Origin: a virus
Direction: 5' to 3' (one strand)
DNA: 26,686 bases
Virus record (IMG/VR): IMGVR_UViG_3300021376_000295
Location: 1-26,686 of that record
Shown one piece after another: positions 7,225 through 15,348 of this stretch (positions are counted from its first letter, which is position 1; each line of letters begins with the position of its first letter). The translations under genes and the position numbers were made by a program. The notes under the pieces are model-generated. The model was not told the origin of the DNA. It saw only the letters and a program-made list of their open reading frames with translations, and did not search any database.

Positions 7225-7504
7225 CCCTATCAATCAATGATTCTAATAGTTCAAATTCTAATATTGCTAATCTAGTTTTTTTGTTGCCCTCACCTAAAAC
7301 AACAACTATCGCTGGATCATTATTGTTTTTAATAGCATCGGTAGTTACCTTAGCCCACACATCTTGATTTAATGTAAAAGATTTTTTATTTTCTTTAAAA
7401 TCTACAGTAAAATTATTCCAAGTGGCGTCACCCTTTTTAATTCCACGTCCAGAATTTTTATGCTGCTTGGCACCAATTCTTTTGCTTTCACTTTTCTCTG
7501 TCAT
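7220..7504 (-). CDS. Hjc-like PD-(D/E)XK nuclease
   Basis: The 94-residue protein matches a small nuclease fold related to archaeal-type Holliday junction resolvases: an early glutamate or lysine-rich start (E6 region), GD at 25-26 in KKGDATW, and VDFK at 34-37 giving the D-x-K pair, followed by KSFTLNQDVW and a hydrophobic strand, PAIVVVLGE. Phage versions of this family cut branched DNA or act with RecA-type recombination. It is short compared with cellular Hjc (about 130 residues), lacking C-terminal structure. The ATG at 7504 overlaps the zinc-ribbon gene upstream by 17 bases. The catalytic residues look intact, but whether it resolves junctions or trims ends is open. Confidence 0.7.
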   Translation of the reverse strand: MTEKSESKRIGAKQHKNSGRGIKKGDATWNNFTVDFKENKKSFTLNQDVWAKVTTDAIKNNNDPAIVVVLGEGNKKTRLAILEFELLESLIDRV

Positions 7505-7676
7505 TTTTTTTCCTTGTTTTATATCCTACTTTAAATAATTGACTTTCAGATAAATGTTTGTCTGGACACATCCATGTGGAAATTCCAGTAGCCATATAAA
7601 CACGTATAGTCTTTACTTCTTTTTTACAAGTTTTGCAAGGAAACTTGCCTTCATAAATACTATACCTTTCGGTCAA
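7488..7676 (-). CDS. Small zinc-ribbon protein, TTG start
   Basis: This 62-residue basic protein has CxxC at C14 and C17 and a second half with C37 and H41 (CPDKH), a plausible single zinc-binding site. No catalytic motif is seen. The start is a TTG at 7676, overlapping the end of the RecA-like gene by 17 bases. An AAGGA Shine-Dalgarno lies just upstream, and the only internal ATG would remove the first cysteine pair, so the TTG start is favoured. Its position between recombinase and nuclease suggests a nucleic-acid-binding accessory of recombination, by context only. Confidence 0.7.
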   Translation of the reverse strand: MTERYSIYEGKFPCKTCKKEVKTIRVYMATGISTWMCPDKHLSESQLFKVGYKTRKKNDREK

Positions 7677-8679
7677 CTTTATCCTTAATCATATTTTGTA
7701 GATCAAGATCCTTTCTTACTTTAGTAATAAATCCTTCTCTGCCTTGAACTTTTAAACCATCTGGCAGAAGATACCAGGCTCCTGTACGCTCTACAATTCC
7801 CATTAGTTCAGCAGTGTCAACAAGATCGGCAATAGAATCGACGCCCAAATTGCTGCCTTTAAAATAGAAATCATATTCTCCACTTTGAAAAGATGGAGAT
7901 GTTTTTGAGAACTGCAACTCCCATCGAACTTTTCTACCAATCTTTTCTTCAATTGCTTTGTCGCCAACATACAACTTGCCCTTAATTGCTTGATTCTCTG
8001 ATTCTGAAGAAAACAGTTTAATTACAGTAGATGAATAAAATTTTGTAGCCTGACCACCAGTTGGCTGTTGAATTGTATACATAGCATTAATATTATTTCT
8101 TGATTGACTAATTAAAAGTAATAAAGTTGGCTTAACTTTGTTGTTTGCATAATTAAGCATTTTCCATGCGTTACTAAAATCACGAGACTCTGCACCAATC
8201 TGTTTTGTATTTTCTAATTGCTTTAATTCTGTAGAATCTTTTTCAAAATAGATAGCAGGTAGTAAAGAAGTTATGGAATCTATTGCAATAATATCAACAC
8301 CAGCCTCAATTAAACTTACTCCTGTTTCAACCATATCATTGATAGTTCTTGCCTGCGAAACTATTAGTTTAGATATGTCAACTCCCAACTTAGCAGCCCA
8401 ATCTTTGTCATAGGACATTTCTGCATCAATCCAGGCACAGACTTTTCCCTCCGCCTGTGCATTGGCAATTGTTTGTAAGCATAATGATGACTTAGCGCTT
8501 GATTTACTGCCCCATACTAAGACTTGCCTGCCATAGGGAAATCCACCATTTAATGCACGATTAAGTCCGTGACTGGGTGTTACTGCGTATTCTGTCTTTG
8601 GCACCTCATCTCCAACCAAAATACTTTTACGAAGTTTAGGGTTTAACTGTGCTAATACATCTTCAATACTAACTGACAT
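7660..8679 (-). CDS. recA: RecA-like recombinase with altered Walker A
   Basis: This 339-residue protein is a RecA-family strand-exchange ATPase, expected to coat ssDNA and drive homologous pairing. The Walker A region lies at 57-65 as GSKSSAKSS, so the usual glycine before the catalytic lysine is alanine (A62, K63). The Walker B strand is DIIAIDSITSLLP at about 129-141. An acidic residue in WIDAEMSYD (about 83-91) matches the conserved E/D region after the P-loop. The SQSRNN stretch near 194 and GGQATKFYSS near 208 fit the L1-L2 regions and the DNA-binding core. A GGAGG Shine-Dalgarno precedes the ATG, which lies 11 bases inside the end of dnaE, so the two are translationally linked. Length and motif order support RecA rather than a DnaB-type ATPase. 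Confidence 0.88.
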   Translation of the reverse strand: MSVSIEDVLAQLNPKLRKSILVGDEVPKTEYAVTPSHGLNRALNGGFPYGRQVLVWGSKSSAKSSLCLQTIANAQAEGKVCAWIDAEMSYDKDWAAKLGVDISKLIVSQARTINDMVETGVSLIEAGVDIIAIDSITSLLPAIYFEKDSTELKQLENTKQIGAESRDFSNAWKMLNYANNKVKPTLLLLISQSRNNINAMYTIQQPTGGQATKFYSSTVIKLFSSESENQAIKGKLYVGDKAIEEKIGRKVRWELQFSKTSPSFQSGEYDFYFKGSNLGVDSIADLVDTAELMGIVERTGAWYLLPDGLKVQGREGFITKVRKDLDLQNMIKDKVDRKV

Positions 8680-11600
8680 TTACATCCTCCAATATTACTG
8701 TCCCCTCTTTGGTCTTACCAAATTCAAATTTATACGCATTGCCTTCTTTAATATGCATATATGCTTTTGCAAAAGATGTAGGAAACACTGTTATTGAATG
8801 AAGGTCTCTCTTGGTATCTGCTAGGGTAAGTGAGGCCATCTTTTTCCCCTTCTTTGTTATTCTAGGTTTAAATGATACAACAAACATTTCATCATCTTTA
8901 TATGGCAACATCTTGTAATTTAAAAACTTAACCAATGCTGCACTAGAACTTTTTATTTCATCCACAGGAACTGCAGACACAATCCTGTTATCACTACAAA
9001 GGACCAAATAAGAACGACCTGTCTCAATAGTCGTATTTTCATCATCAAATATACCGACAGACCCAGTTTTGTCCAAAATTTCAACTCTAGACCAACCCTT
9101 TCCCCTCTTAATTGATTTTACCATACCCAGAAAAATATAGCAACCCTTATCATCAAAATCTGATATCTCCTGAATAAAGGCATAGTAGTGAGAAGGAATG
9201 GTCATGTTAAATTCTGGAAGGTTTAAATACTCGTATAAATTTTCTCTCTTCTCTTCTTCGGTTTTAATATTATCTGAAAACTCTGCAGCACCAACTACAT
9301 TTAGTGCTTGAAGTGCTCTGCTATTTACACCATTTCCCTTAGTAAAGGTGAACTTTTCAAGTTCTGCATAAGACTTAAAAGGTCGTGCCTGTATATATCG
9401 TTCTGCAATCTTATCAGAGATATATTTGATTGCCGTGAGTCCGATCCGAATACCCTTACCCTCAATTTTAAAATCAATATCCGATTCATTAATATGAGGT
9501 AGTTTAACCCTAATCCCCATTCTTTTCGCTTCAATAAGATATTCAGTTCGTGCATCTTTGTCCCCTTCGTTTTTTAGCACTGAGTACATAAACTCAAGTG
9601 GATAGTAATACTTTAGCCACGCCGTCCAATACGAGAGCGTAGAATAAGCAACCGCATGACTCTTGTTGAACGAATATCCCGCATGCTCTTCAAAATCATG
9701 CCATAGATCACGAGCAGTATTAGGACTAATGTACTTAGAAGCACCGCCAACAAACTTATCACGAAACGCATCTAATTCTCTTGCATCTTTTTTCTTACCA
9801 ATAATTTTACGAACCTTATCAGCCTCAGACCAAGACATTCCCCCTAACTCAACGCAAGCCTGCATAACTTGCTCTTGGTATAGGATACACCCATATGTTT
9901 CTTCTGTGAATGGTTTCATTGTCTGATGTAAATAATTTACTGCCTGTTTACCACGCTTTCTTTCAATATAATCTTTTCCAATAGTGTTCATGGCGCCTGG
10001 ACGAACAAGAGCGTTTGAAGCAGCAAGTTCTGCTAGATTTTTTACACCCATCTTAATGAGAAGGTTGGTGTATGGCGCTGCCTCACACTGAAATACTCCC
10101 TTTGTGTGTCCATCGGAAAGCATTTGATATACCTTTGGGTCAGACATATCAATACTCAAAAGATCAATATTCGTGCCCTCTCGTTTTTTAATTATTGTTA
10201 CAGTATCTTTAATTACACTCAAAGTTTTAAGCCCTAATGCATCAATCTTAATAAGACCAATTTTTTCAGCCTCCTCCATGTCAACAGCAACTACAGGAAT
10301 GCGTTCATCTGATCCTGGAGAGTTTCTTGTTTCCATAGGTGCATATCTAAAAATAGGATTCTTGCTAGTGACAACACCAGCAGCGTGAATACCAGTACCT
10401 CGAATGCGCCCACGAAGTTTTTCTCCGTACTCTTCTAACTCTGGATATTTTTCCCTAAACCATAGGGTGGTTTTAGAAGTGCAATAGTCGTCCCAAGTGT
10501 CAACCAACTTTAAAACCTTGTTTACATCTGATAAAGGAATGTTTAATACACGAGCAACATCTCGCACAACACCCTTATCTTTAAACTCTAAAAATGTTGC
10601 AATTGAAGCAACATGCTTGTACTGTCTTACAAGATAATCTTTAACCTCATCACGACGAGAATCTTGAATGTCTGTATCGATGTCTGGAAAATCGTTGCGC
10701 TCTGGATTAATAAATCGGAAGAACAAGAGTCCGTGCTTAATGGGATCAATCTCAGTAATGCCAAGAACGTAACAAAGCAAAGAACCAGCAGAAGAGCCAC
10801 GGCCAGGGCCAATCAAAATATCTTCTTTTTTAGCCCACGAAATCATACTTTGAACTACAAGAAAGTATGGCCCAAACTTTTTATCTTTAATAACTTTAAG
10901 TTCTTCACTAAGTCTATCTAAATATTCTTTGTTTTTATTTAAACCTTTTTCTGTCAATCCTAGCATGGCAAGTTCTTCTAACTGCTTATCAGGATTTTTA
11001 TATTGAACTGGAAGAAGATTTAGTCCATCTTTAATTTCATAATCTTCTATTTTATTTGCAAGTTCAACTGTGTTCTCATAAATGTCTGTTCTAAATATAC
11101 CCTGCTTTTCCATAGCAGCCTGTATTTCTTCATATGACAACAAGTGAATATCAAGTTTATTAAATGACATTTGTCTGTCTGCGCCGTATAAGTAATCAAG
11201 GCGCTTCATTAAGTCCCCTTGCTTTTTAGACTTCTCGTATGTAGCGTCTTTCTGAATTTTATTTGAATAGGTATTAAGAATAAGTTTTAGTTCTTGAATT
11301 TCTTTTTGTGAGGGATCAACATGATGACAGTCTGGGGTTACTATTGATTTAATCTTAAACTCGTCTGCCAACTGTAATATTGTTTGATTAACACTCTCAC
11401 TATTGTGTGGCATTACTTCAAGATAATAATCGTCGCCAAACTCTTCTTTAAACCATTTAATATATTTCTTTGCCATTCCCAATTCGCCAAGTTCTATTGA
11501 TTTAGCAATAATTCCACTTGGACATGCAGACGATACTATGATTCCTTCTTTATATTTAGATAAAATATCAAAGTCAATTCGTGGCTTTTTGTAATAGCCC

Positions 11601-11947
11601 TCTGTCCACGCAATTTCATTTAACTTATTAAGGTTTTCTAACCCTGCCTGATTCTTGGCTAGAAGAATTATATGATTATAAACCATGTCTAATGGTGTAG
11701 TGCGATCTTCTTTATCTCTTCGATCAAAACGATCCTCACACATATAACCTTCTACGCCAAGAATAGGCTTAATGCCACTTGCTTTTGCAGTACGATACAT
11801 TTCTCTGTGACCAGAAAGAGAGCCATGGTCTGTAATCGATATTGCAGGCATACCCAATTGTTTAGCACGATCTACATATTCAGACGGCAATCCAATACCA
11901 TCGAATAGTGAAAAATGGGTATGTAAGTGTAGTGGTACGTAATTCAT
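8669..11947 (-). CDS. dnaE: DNA polymerase III alpha subunit (DnaE-type) with intact PHP domain
   Basis: This 1092-residue C-family polymerase would be the replicative enzyme of the phage. The N-terminal PHP domain keeps what look like all nine metal ligands of proofreading-active DnaE proteins: H7, H9, D16, H41, E66, H92, C142, D206 and H208. The palm has PGRGSSAGS at 381-389, catalytic D424 and D426 in PDIDTD, and D569 in IKIDALGL. A helix-hairpin-helix-like region and an OB-fold (RGKGWSRVEILD) follow in the C-terminal third. It is about 70 residues shorter than bacterial DnaE. The ATG at 11947 lies three bases after the stop of the ssDNA-binding protein gene with only a weak Shine-Dalgarno, suggesting coupling. 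No separate DnaQ exonuclease, clamp or clamp loader is in the window. Confidence 0.96.
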   Translation of the reverse strand: MNYVPLHLHTHFSLFDGIGLPSEYVDRAKQLGMPAISITDHGSLSGHREMYRTAKASGIKPILGVEGYMCEDRFDRRDKEDRTTPLDMVYNHIILLAKNQAGLENLNKLNEIAWTEGYYKKPRIDFDILSKYKEGIIVSSACPSGIIAKSIELGELGMAKKYIKWFKEEFGDDYYLEVMPHNSESVNQTILQLADEFKIKSIVTPDCHHVDPSQKEIQELKLILNTYSNKIQKDATYEKSKKQGDLMKRLDYLYGADRQMSFNKLDIHLLSYEEIQAAMEKQGIFRTDIYENTVELANKIEDYEIKDGLNLLPVQYKNPDKQLEELAMLGLTEKGLNKNKEYLDRLSEELKVIKDKKFGPYFLVVQSMISWAKKEDILIGPGRGSSAGSLLCYVLGITEIDPIKHGLLFFRFINPERNDFPDIDTDIQDSRRDEVKDYLVRQYKHVASIATFLEFKDKGVVRDVARVLNIPLSDVNKVLKLVDTWDDYCTSKTTLWFREKYPELEEYGEKLRGRIRGTGIHAAGVVTSKNPIFRYAPMETRNSPGSDERIPVVAVDMEEAEKIGLIKIDALGLKTLSVIKDTVTIIKKREGTNIDLLSIDMSDPKVYQMLSDGHTKGVFQCEAAPYTNLLIKMGVKNLAELAASNALVRPGAMNTIGKDYIERKRGKQAVNYLHQTMKPFTEETYGCILYQEQVMQACVELGGMSWSEADKVRKIIGKKKDARELDAFRDKFVGGASKYISPNTARDLWHDFEEHAGYSFNKSHAVAYSTLSYWTAWLKYYYPLEFMYSVLKNEGDKDARTEYLIEAKRMGIRVKLPHINESDIDFKIEGKGIRIGLTAIKYISDKIAERYIQARPFKSYAELEKFTFTKGNGVNSRALQALNVVGAAEFSDNIKTEEEKRENLYEYLNLPEFNMTIPSHYYAFIQEISDFDDKGCYIFLGMVKSIKRGKGWSRVEILDKTGSVGIFDDENTTIETGRSYLVLCSDNRIVSAVPVDEIKSSSAALVKFLNYKMLPYKDDEMFVVSFKPRITKKGKKMASLTLADTKRDLHSITVFPTSFAKAYMHIKEGNAYKFEFGKTKEGTVILEDVNVS

Positions 11948-11950
11948 CTA

Positions 11951-12610
11951 CTACCAGTCGATGTTTGTCGCTGATGTAGATGAAGGAGTGTCAAAGCCCA
12001 AATAGAATGCCTCTTGCTCTGCGTAAGGGACATGTCGTATTGCTCTTTCTAGTGGATACGGCTCAATACCTTCCCAATTAAATGGCTCCTTATCTGGAGC
12101 AGAAGGAATTAAAGTATAGGATGTTTCAGTTGCCTGACCATTACGCTTTAATTTCCATGTGAGATTTGAAATGCTACCTGTTTCAAGGGCATACTCACGA
12201 ATAGTATTAAATGAAGATTGCCTGCTTACACCCATAGACCAGATAGCAACATAAGGCTTATCCTCAATGCCATCATCTACAAGTACGTTGCAATAGAAGC
12301 GAAGACGAGCCCGCCATCCGCTATTACCTTTTGGATCTTTTTCATACATCTCTTGAGCCCAATCACGCTCTTCTGTAGCCATGGTGTCTAAAGCCTTACG
12401 CCTATAGTCCTTTGGATTTGTGTGTTCTTTTACGACGAGTGCGACACCACGCTTTTCATTGTAATGTGCAGAATCATAATCTAGTTCTTCAATGAACCTA
12501 ACCTTTACTGCTTGTCCATCGGCTAACTTAAGCCATTTAATCTTTGGACCACCTTCCTCTTTTTTTTCAAGCAAGGCATTTATATTTTTTAGTCCCTTAA
12601 CGATACTCAT
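11951..12610 (-). CDS. Putative ssDNA-binding protein (gp32-like)
   Basis: The 219-residue protein has the pattern of a phage single-stranded DNA-binding protein: an N-terminal basic and acidic leader, then WLKLADGQAVKVRFIEEL at 26-43, a typical first OB-fold strand, later RFYCNVLVDDG at about 104-114 and YVAIWSMG at 120-127 as further strands. Aromatic and basic residues are spread through the core. It is directly upstream of dnaE, where it could coat template strands. I see no zinc-binding cysteines (only one cysteine), so the T4 gp32 zinc site is absent. The assignment rests on motif and position and is less certain than for the polymerase. It has a strong AGAGGAG Shine-Dalgarno and a consensus promoter immediately upstream. 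Confidence 0.68.
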   Translation of the reverse strand: MSIVKGLKNINALLEKKEEGGPKIKWLKLADGQAVKVRFIEELDYDSAHYNEKRGVALVVKEHTNPKDYRRKALDTMATEERDWAQEMYEKDPKGNSGWRARLRFYCNVLVDDGIEDKPYVAIWSMGVSRQSSFNTIREYALETGSISNLTWKLKRNGQATETSYTLIPSAPDKEPFNWEGIEPYPLERAIRHVPYAEQEAFYLGFDTPSSTSATNIDW

Positions 12611-12632
12611 AGTTTTCTCCTCTGTTTTTTAT

Positions 12633-12661
12633 ATTATATAATCGCAAATTATGTTTGTCAA
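12633..12661 (-). promoter_or_regulatory. Consensus sigma70-type promoter for the SSB-polymerase-recombination genes
   Basis: On the minus strand TTGACA (12656-12661) and TATAAT (12633-12638) are both perfect and are separated by exactly 17 bases. Transcription should begin near 12626 and give a leader of about 16 bases, which contains the AGAGGAG Shine-Dalgarno of the ssDNA-binding protein gene. It lies just after the halogenase stop, in the largest gap of the window (55 bases). Confidence 0.85.
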
Positions 12662-12665
12662 ATAG

Positions 12666-14108
12666 TTAGTTATATTTAGTTAAATATTCCTGTATCTCTA
12701 CTCCTTTAAACTCTTTTGCTTCTTTATACAGTCTATCATATGCGCTCTTTGTTTGCAAATTAGAAACTGCATGTGATTTATTAAATTGTCCTGTGCCCAC
12801 ATAAGTGGTCATCCAAGACTGGTAGCCAAATGTTTTATTATTATTTTTTATAACAAACTCAGAAATATATGAGTTGTCTAATTCATCTAAAACATTTTTA
12901 GCATAATCTGGAATAATATTTTTATTTTTAAAATTTTTCCAGAAATCTGTATCGTCCCTGTCGGTTAAATAATGAATGTATATAAAACCTAAAATTTCTT
13001 TATTTTTTTCTAGTACTTTATTATTATATTTTTCTATTACAGAATAATCTTTTTCTGATATAAATTTATGCATAAAGTCGTCAGAAATAAATAGATTCAT
13101 CATATAGATTGTTAACATAATTGACGTTCCATGCAATGGTTCAAAAAATCCAGATGCTAAACCAACAGATAAACAATTTTTAGCCCAGGGTTGCTTATAG
13201 TATCCTGGTTTAAAATCAAAATGATTTACTATTTTAACATCTTCTTTTTTAAATAATTCATATATTTCTTGCTCTGCTTGTTCTTTGTTTATATATGATG
13301 GATCATAAACATAGCCACATCCATATCTATGCTTAAGCGGTGTTTTCCAAACCCATCCGTATTTCATTGCAATTATTTCTGTACATAAAGAATAATCTTC
13401 ATCTTGTGGCAAAAAGAATGCTAGTGCTTTTGTGCATGGCAAACTTTCAGATGTGTCAACCCACTCGGATTGTAAGTGTTTTCCAATAATTAGATTATTA
13501 AACCCTGTTGCATCAATGACAAAATCACAATCATAAAAACCTTTTTCTGTGTGAACTACACTAATTGCACCCTCAAATTCTCCAAAGTGTGTAAACACAT
13601 CGTCAACAACTTTAATTCCTCTAAGTTCAGAATGTTTTCTAAAAAACTCAGCAAGTTTAATTGCATCAAGATGCCACCCAGCATAGGGCCAGGTAAGTGT
13701 ATTTGACATTGTTGCCGACAAACCTTTATTTATATCATCAAGATTTTTATCATTTGACATTAATTCTATAGACGCAAGCCTAAACTGCTCTAATTCAAAA
13801 TCTCTATTTTCACTGCTATCTGATATATAATTTGTTAATGGATGAAAGTATGATTTGTTTTTTTTAGACCATCCAATAAATCGTATACCATTTTTTAATG
13901 TTGCACCAGTATGTTCAATAAACTCATTTAATGGCAAATCTAACTCATCAAAAATATACCTAAAATTAGAAGTTGTTCCTTCTCCAGCACCAAGCACACC
14001 TATTTTAGAACTATCAATTATTGTAATATCAGAGTCAGTATATTTATGCTTAATAGTAAGTGCTGCCAAGTATCCAGCAGTACCGCCACCAATAACAACT
14101 ATCTTCAT
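12666..14108 (-). CDS. Flavin-dependent halogenase (tryptophan halogenase family)
   Basis: The 480-residue protein begins with a dinucleotide-binding motif (GGGTAGYLAAL at 8-18) and then GEGTTSNFR at 42-50. The catalytic lysine of the family lies in ATLKNGIRF as K72, comparable to K79 of PrnA and RebH. The WxWxxP signature reads WVWKTP at 252-257 (Thr where Ile is common), and the second catalytic residue sits in FFEPLHGTSI as E323. These enzymes use FADH2, oxygen and halide to halogenate aromatic substrates, and need a flavin reductase, which is not in the window. Cyanophages carry related genes, and one enzyme (VirX1) has been reported as a viral halogenase. The ATG overlaps the stop of the membrane-protein gene as ATGA, without a good Shine-Dalgarno, so translation is probably coupled. 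The substrate is unknown. Confidence 0.9.
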   Translation of the reverse strand: MKIVVIGGGTAGYLAALTIKHKYTDSDITIIDSSKIGVLGAGEGTTSNFRYIFDELDLPLNEFIEHTGATLKNGIRFIGWSKKNKSYFHPLTNYISDSSENRDFELEQFRLASIELMSNDKNLDDINKGLSATMSNTLTWPYAGWHLDAIKLAEFFRKHSELRGIKVVDDVFTHFGEFEGAISVVHTEKGFYDCDFVIDATGFNNLIIGKHLQSEWVDTSESLPCTKALAFFLPQDEDYSLCTEIIAMKYGWVWKTPLKHRYGCGYVYDPSYINKEQAEQEIYELFKKEDVKIVNHFDFKPGYYKQPWAKNCLSVGLASGFFEPLHGTSIMLTIYMMNLFISDDFMHKFISEKDYSVIEKYNNKVLEKNKEILGFIYIHYLTDRDDTDFWKNFKNKNIIPDYAKNVLDELDNSYISEFVIKNNNKTFGYQSWMTTYVGTGQFNKSHAVSNLQTKSAYDRLYKEAKEFKGVEIQEYLTKYN

Positions 14109-14407
14109 AAAATTAAACCAAAATATTTAGCGATATAAGCAATAGCAAGAAAAGACCACAAAATATTAAACCAAATTAAAGTAGGAATTGTTTTTACGGT
14201 TGAAGACCAGATTAATCCCAGGCTTGACACTAGAGCAAAAACATAAAACCACCAAACACTTACATCAAACAAAAGACCTGGAAGTATAATTGCAGCCTTT
14301 GCTACAAAAGCAAAAAACTCTACAGTGTTAGCCCTAGTCCAATATTTTTTATGGCCCATTGTTTTTAATGCCTGTAGCCATTCCATGTGCGAATGTTTTT
14401 TTGTCAT
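14105..14407 (-). CDS. Three-helix membrane protein coupled to the halogenase
   Basis: This 100-residue protein has a basic, soluble N-terminus of about 27 residues and then three predicted membrane helices (about 29-47, 50-68 and 75-99), rich in Trp and Phe. I do not recognise a family. It has no signal peptide and no lysis signature, such as a holin-endolysin pair nearby. Its start overlaps the primase stop by four bases (ATGA) and its own stop overlaps the halogenase start in the same way, so it should be made in step with both. It could anchor the halogenase at the membrane, deliver substrate or halide, or be an unrelated accessory. This is inference from position. Confidence 0.78.
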   Translation of the reverse strand: MTKKHSHMEWLQALKTMGHKKYWTRANTVEFFAFVAKAAIILPGLLFDVSVWWFYVFALVSSLGLIWSSTVKTIPTLIWFNILWSFLAIAYIAKYFGLIL

Positions 14408-15348
14408 ACCATCATTCCATTTATTTGATTTTGAAAACTTGAATCTAAATTAATTATATCATAATCTTCCATCTCTCCAATATCTTTATATTTAGAGTCT
14501 AAAGTTATTACAGATGCCAAAGATCCAACCCTATTCATTATTTTTTCTTTCATCTTTAATCCTGCCTCATCATTATCTGCTATCAGTGTAATATCGTTAA
14601 AATATTTCTTTAATAATTCTATTTGCTTTGAAGAAACGTTTGCGCCAAGGGTGGCTACTGCTGGAAGGCCAACTTGATCTAATCTAATTGCGTCAAATGA
14701 AGATTCAACAACATAAACCTTAGAAGCAGTTTTTACTCTGTTAAGATTAAACAATAACTTTGATTTTGGTAATTTTGGTGTATTTTTAAAGTCTTTGCCT
14801 TCTATAGATCTTGCCACAAATCCAACACACAGGCCTTCGTGATTGTGAACTGGAACAGATATCATGTCTTGTGTTTCAGAATATCCTAATTTAAACTTTA
14901 ATACAGATTCTTTTGTAATTTTCCTTTTAGCAAAATAATCTTTTGCTCTTGTTGATGAAGTAGCCTGGTCATGTAATCTTTGTACTACAGACGTATCAAA
15001 CTCTGTCCATTCTTCTTTTTCTACTAACCTAGAATTAACCTCAGACAAAATGTCTATATCAACTTCTTTACTTTTGATAAATCTAACAGATTCAAAATAT
15101 GTTCTATTAGAAAAATGCATTACTATTTCTATTAGATCTGCGGTTCTGCCACAAGAAAAACAAAAAAACAATCCGCTATATTTATTTATTTCTCCAGCAG
15201 GGGTACGGTGATTTGAATGAAATGGACAAAATACAATGTACTCAGACTCTGCTTCTTTTTCTACTGTTACGCCAGACCCTGAGAGAACTCTTTTAACTTG
15301 ACTGGGTGTGTATAAATCGCCTTGGTTCCGTCTATCCCTAATATCCAT
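14404..15348 (-). CDS. dnaG: DnaG-type primase (CHC2 zinc finger plus TOPRIM)
   Basis: The 314-residue protein makes RNA primers for replication. An N-terminal CHC2-type zinc finger uses C41, H44, C63 and C66 (CPFH ... CFSC). The TOPRIM catalytic core begins with VYVVESSFDAIRL at 211-223 (E215, D219) and continues with TLIADNDEAG at 254-263 (D258, D260). The protein ends soon after the TOPRIM, so it lacks the C-terminal helicase-binding domain of cellular DnaG; contact with the DnaB-type helicase must differ. The start at 15348 overlaps the end of the preceding gene by 82 bases. The segment YTPSQVKRVLSGSG at 13-26 looks like the start of a normal primase fold, so the overlap is probably real. 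Confidence 0.92.
   Translation of the reverse strand: MDIRDRRNQGDLYTPSQVKRVLSGSGVTVEKEAESEYIVFCPFHSNHRTPAGEINKYSGLFFCFSCGRTADLIEIVMHFSNRTYFESVRFIKSKEVDIDILSEVNSRLVEKEEWTEFDTSVVQRLHDQATSSTRAKDYFAKRKITKESVLKFKLGYSETQDMISVPVHNHEGLCVGFVARSIEGKDFKNTPKLPKSKLLFNLNRVKTASKVYVVESSFDAIRLDQVGLPAVATLGANVSSKQIELLKKYFNDITLIADNDEAGLKMKEKIMNRVGSLASVITLDSKYKDIGEMEDYDIINLDSSFQNQINGMMV

Noticed and set aside
9325-9555. Second minus-strand frame inside dnaE
   Set aside because: It is an out-of-frame shadow of a well-supported polymerase domain.
10613-10921. Plus-strand open frame inside dnaE
   Set aside because: It is antisense to the polymerase palm, with no Shine-Dalgarno and no recognisable protein features.
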